6,839 bases of DNA from NCBI GenBank assembly GCA_031267545.1, contig JAIRYU010000031.1, positions 1 through 6,839 on the forward strand, read 5' to 3'. Positions 5,949-6,839 of this stretch are shown here, one piece after another. Both the position numbers and the translations under genes were made by a program. A model generated the notes under the pieces. It worked only from the letters and a program-made list of their open reading frames with translations, had not been told where the DNA came from and made no database searches. The stretch is from Holosporales bacterium. Its GTDB lineage: Bacteria > Pseudomonadota > Alphaproteobacteria > RUG11792. The stretch's first letter is position 1. Each line of letters begins with the position of its first letter.

Positions 5949-6791
5949 ATGATAAAGAAAATTTTGTACATGGCCCTGGCATCAATGGCGGTGTGTTATG
6001 TGGGAAATGTAGATGCGATGAGGCAAGCGCCTGCGGCGCAACGAGGATATAGAGGTCCGGATGAGTATCATGCGCGGGGCAATCGAGTTCGACTTGTGGT
6101 TAATGGTCGGCAAGAAGGGGATGTGAGCATTTCGGACATTAGCTCGCCGTATCTGGAAAAGTTACGTAAAAATGTGATGAAACAGCCCATTAAGCAAAGC
6201 GGAATTTCACGTACGGCATCTGATTTAATAGCTCGCTTTTGCGTTGAGCAAGACAGATCGCAAGCCAACATGCGTTACAACGGTAGGGTTGTGACTTGTC
6301 AAGTTAGCGAACCACTACCATGCCAGCCTAATGGATACCCGCTTCATGCGTTTCTCTTAGACGTTCCGGGATGCTACGAAGTCGCAGGGGGATGGATGGA
6401 AATTGATGGAGGGCGCATAGCGCCGGCGCAAACCGATAAACCGTACCTGCATGCGCAACATCGCTGCGTTATAGTTAGAACGGATAAATATCGAGTATCG
6501 TCATATGAATTGCGGCACAACCAGATCCTTGAAGAAATTAACTTGAAGGAAATTAAATATATAGATGCGCGCGTGGTGACATTGCGCATAGCCCATGACG
6601 GACAAATAAAAATGAAACGAGTTGATCGCTACCAGCACCCGCGGATATTTATAGGATCTCCAGAAGACAGGCGAACCATTGATGATGTAAATGTAACGGC
6701 GCTCATTCCCTCATTGGATAAATTAAATCGCGCTAGGCTGAGTGACCTATCGGATATTCGGATGGAACATCTTAGGGCCAAGTACGGTTAG
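5949..6791 (+). CDS. Predicted secreted protein of unknown function
   Basis: The 280-residue protein has a good Sec signal peptide (MIKKILYMALASMAVCYVGNVDA) with likely cleavage after VDA at residue 23. A clear Shine-Dalgarno (AAGGA, 5935-5939) lies 9 bases before the ATG, so the start is well supported. The mature protein is basic and hydrophilic. It reads as alternating short beta-like segments (RVRLVVNG, GRVVTCQV, HRCVIVRT, DARVVTLRI, PRIFIG) and a helical C-terminus, with no membrane segment after the signal. Five cysteines remain after cleavage (about 98, 117, 125, 142 and 173), enough for two disulfides if it is periplasmic or secreted. It shows no obvious similarity to the pair of exported proteins upstream and is separated from them by 133 bases with its own candidate promoter, so it may be a separate transcription unit. 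It matches no family I know. It could be a periplasmic factor or a host-directed secreted protein; the sequence does not decide. Confidence 0.82.
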   Translation: MIKKILYMALASMAVCYVGNVDAMRQAPAAQRGYRGPDEYHARGNRVRLVVNGRQEGDVSISDISSPYLEKLRKNVMKQPIKQSGISRTASDLIARFCVEQDRSQANMRYNGRVVTCQVSEPLPCQPNGYPLHAFLLDVPGCYEVAGGWMEIDGGRIAPAQTDKPYLHAQHRCVIVRTDKYRVSSYELRHNQILEEINLKEIKYIDARVVTLRIAHDGQIKMKRVDRYQHPRIFIGSPEDRRTIDDVNVTALIPSLDKLNRARLSDLSDIRMEHLRAKYG

Positions 6792-6839
6792 AATTTAAAC
6801 ATTTGGTCGTTAATCCCGGCCCCATTTGGACCCGTGACA

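Noticed and set aside
6792..6839. The short tail after the last gene, checked for a terminator, tRNA or new gene start
   Set aside because: No stable hairpin with a T-run, no tRNA-like pattern and no start with a Shine-Dalgarno could be seen.

Overview
The window looks like bacterial chromosome, most plausibly from a host-associated alphaproteobacterium. PheS carries a long insert between its TEPG..EVD and WLEISG segments, as alphaproteobacterial PheS proteins do, and Lgt also reads as alphaproteobacterial. Several unrecognised Sec-exported proteins share the window with two housekeeping genes, which would fit a Rickettsiales- or Holosporales-like intracellular lineage. The order-level placement is inference from memory of protein families, not from any search.

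Layout. (1) Positions 1-953, minus strand: a predicted secreted protein of unknown function, cut by the left edge. (2) Positions 954-1175: a divergent intergenic region with a candidate promoter for each direction. (3) Positions 1176-3028, plus strand: pheS (phenylalanyl-tRNA synthetase alpha subunit) and lgt (prolipoprotein diacylglyceryl transferase), 2 bases apart, apparently co-transcribed; pheT is not adjacent. (4) Positions 3046-about 4209, minus strand, convergent with lgt across 17 bases: a GspF/PilC-type inner-membrane platform protein of type II secretion or type IV pili, without other pilus or secretion genes in view. (5) Positions 4392-5815, plus strand: two overlapping genes for exported, mainly alpha-helical proteins that may be diverged tandem paralogues. 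(6) Positions 5949-6791, plus strand: a further exported protein of unknown function behind a 133-base leader region with its own candidate promoter. Positions 6792-6839 hold nothing I can recognise.

How it fits together. Four of the seven genes encode proteins with N-terminal export signals and no family I recognise. One of these (4392) has a lipobox-like ASGC motif and could be a substrate of the Lgt encoded nearby. The PilC-like protein adds another envelope function. I see envelope and exported accessory genes around a housekeeping pheS-lgt pair. I cannot demonstrate a defined new system. No RNA genes, insertion sequences, CRISPR arrays, att sites or clear intrinsic terminators were found.
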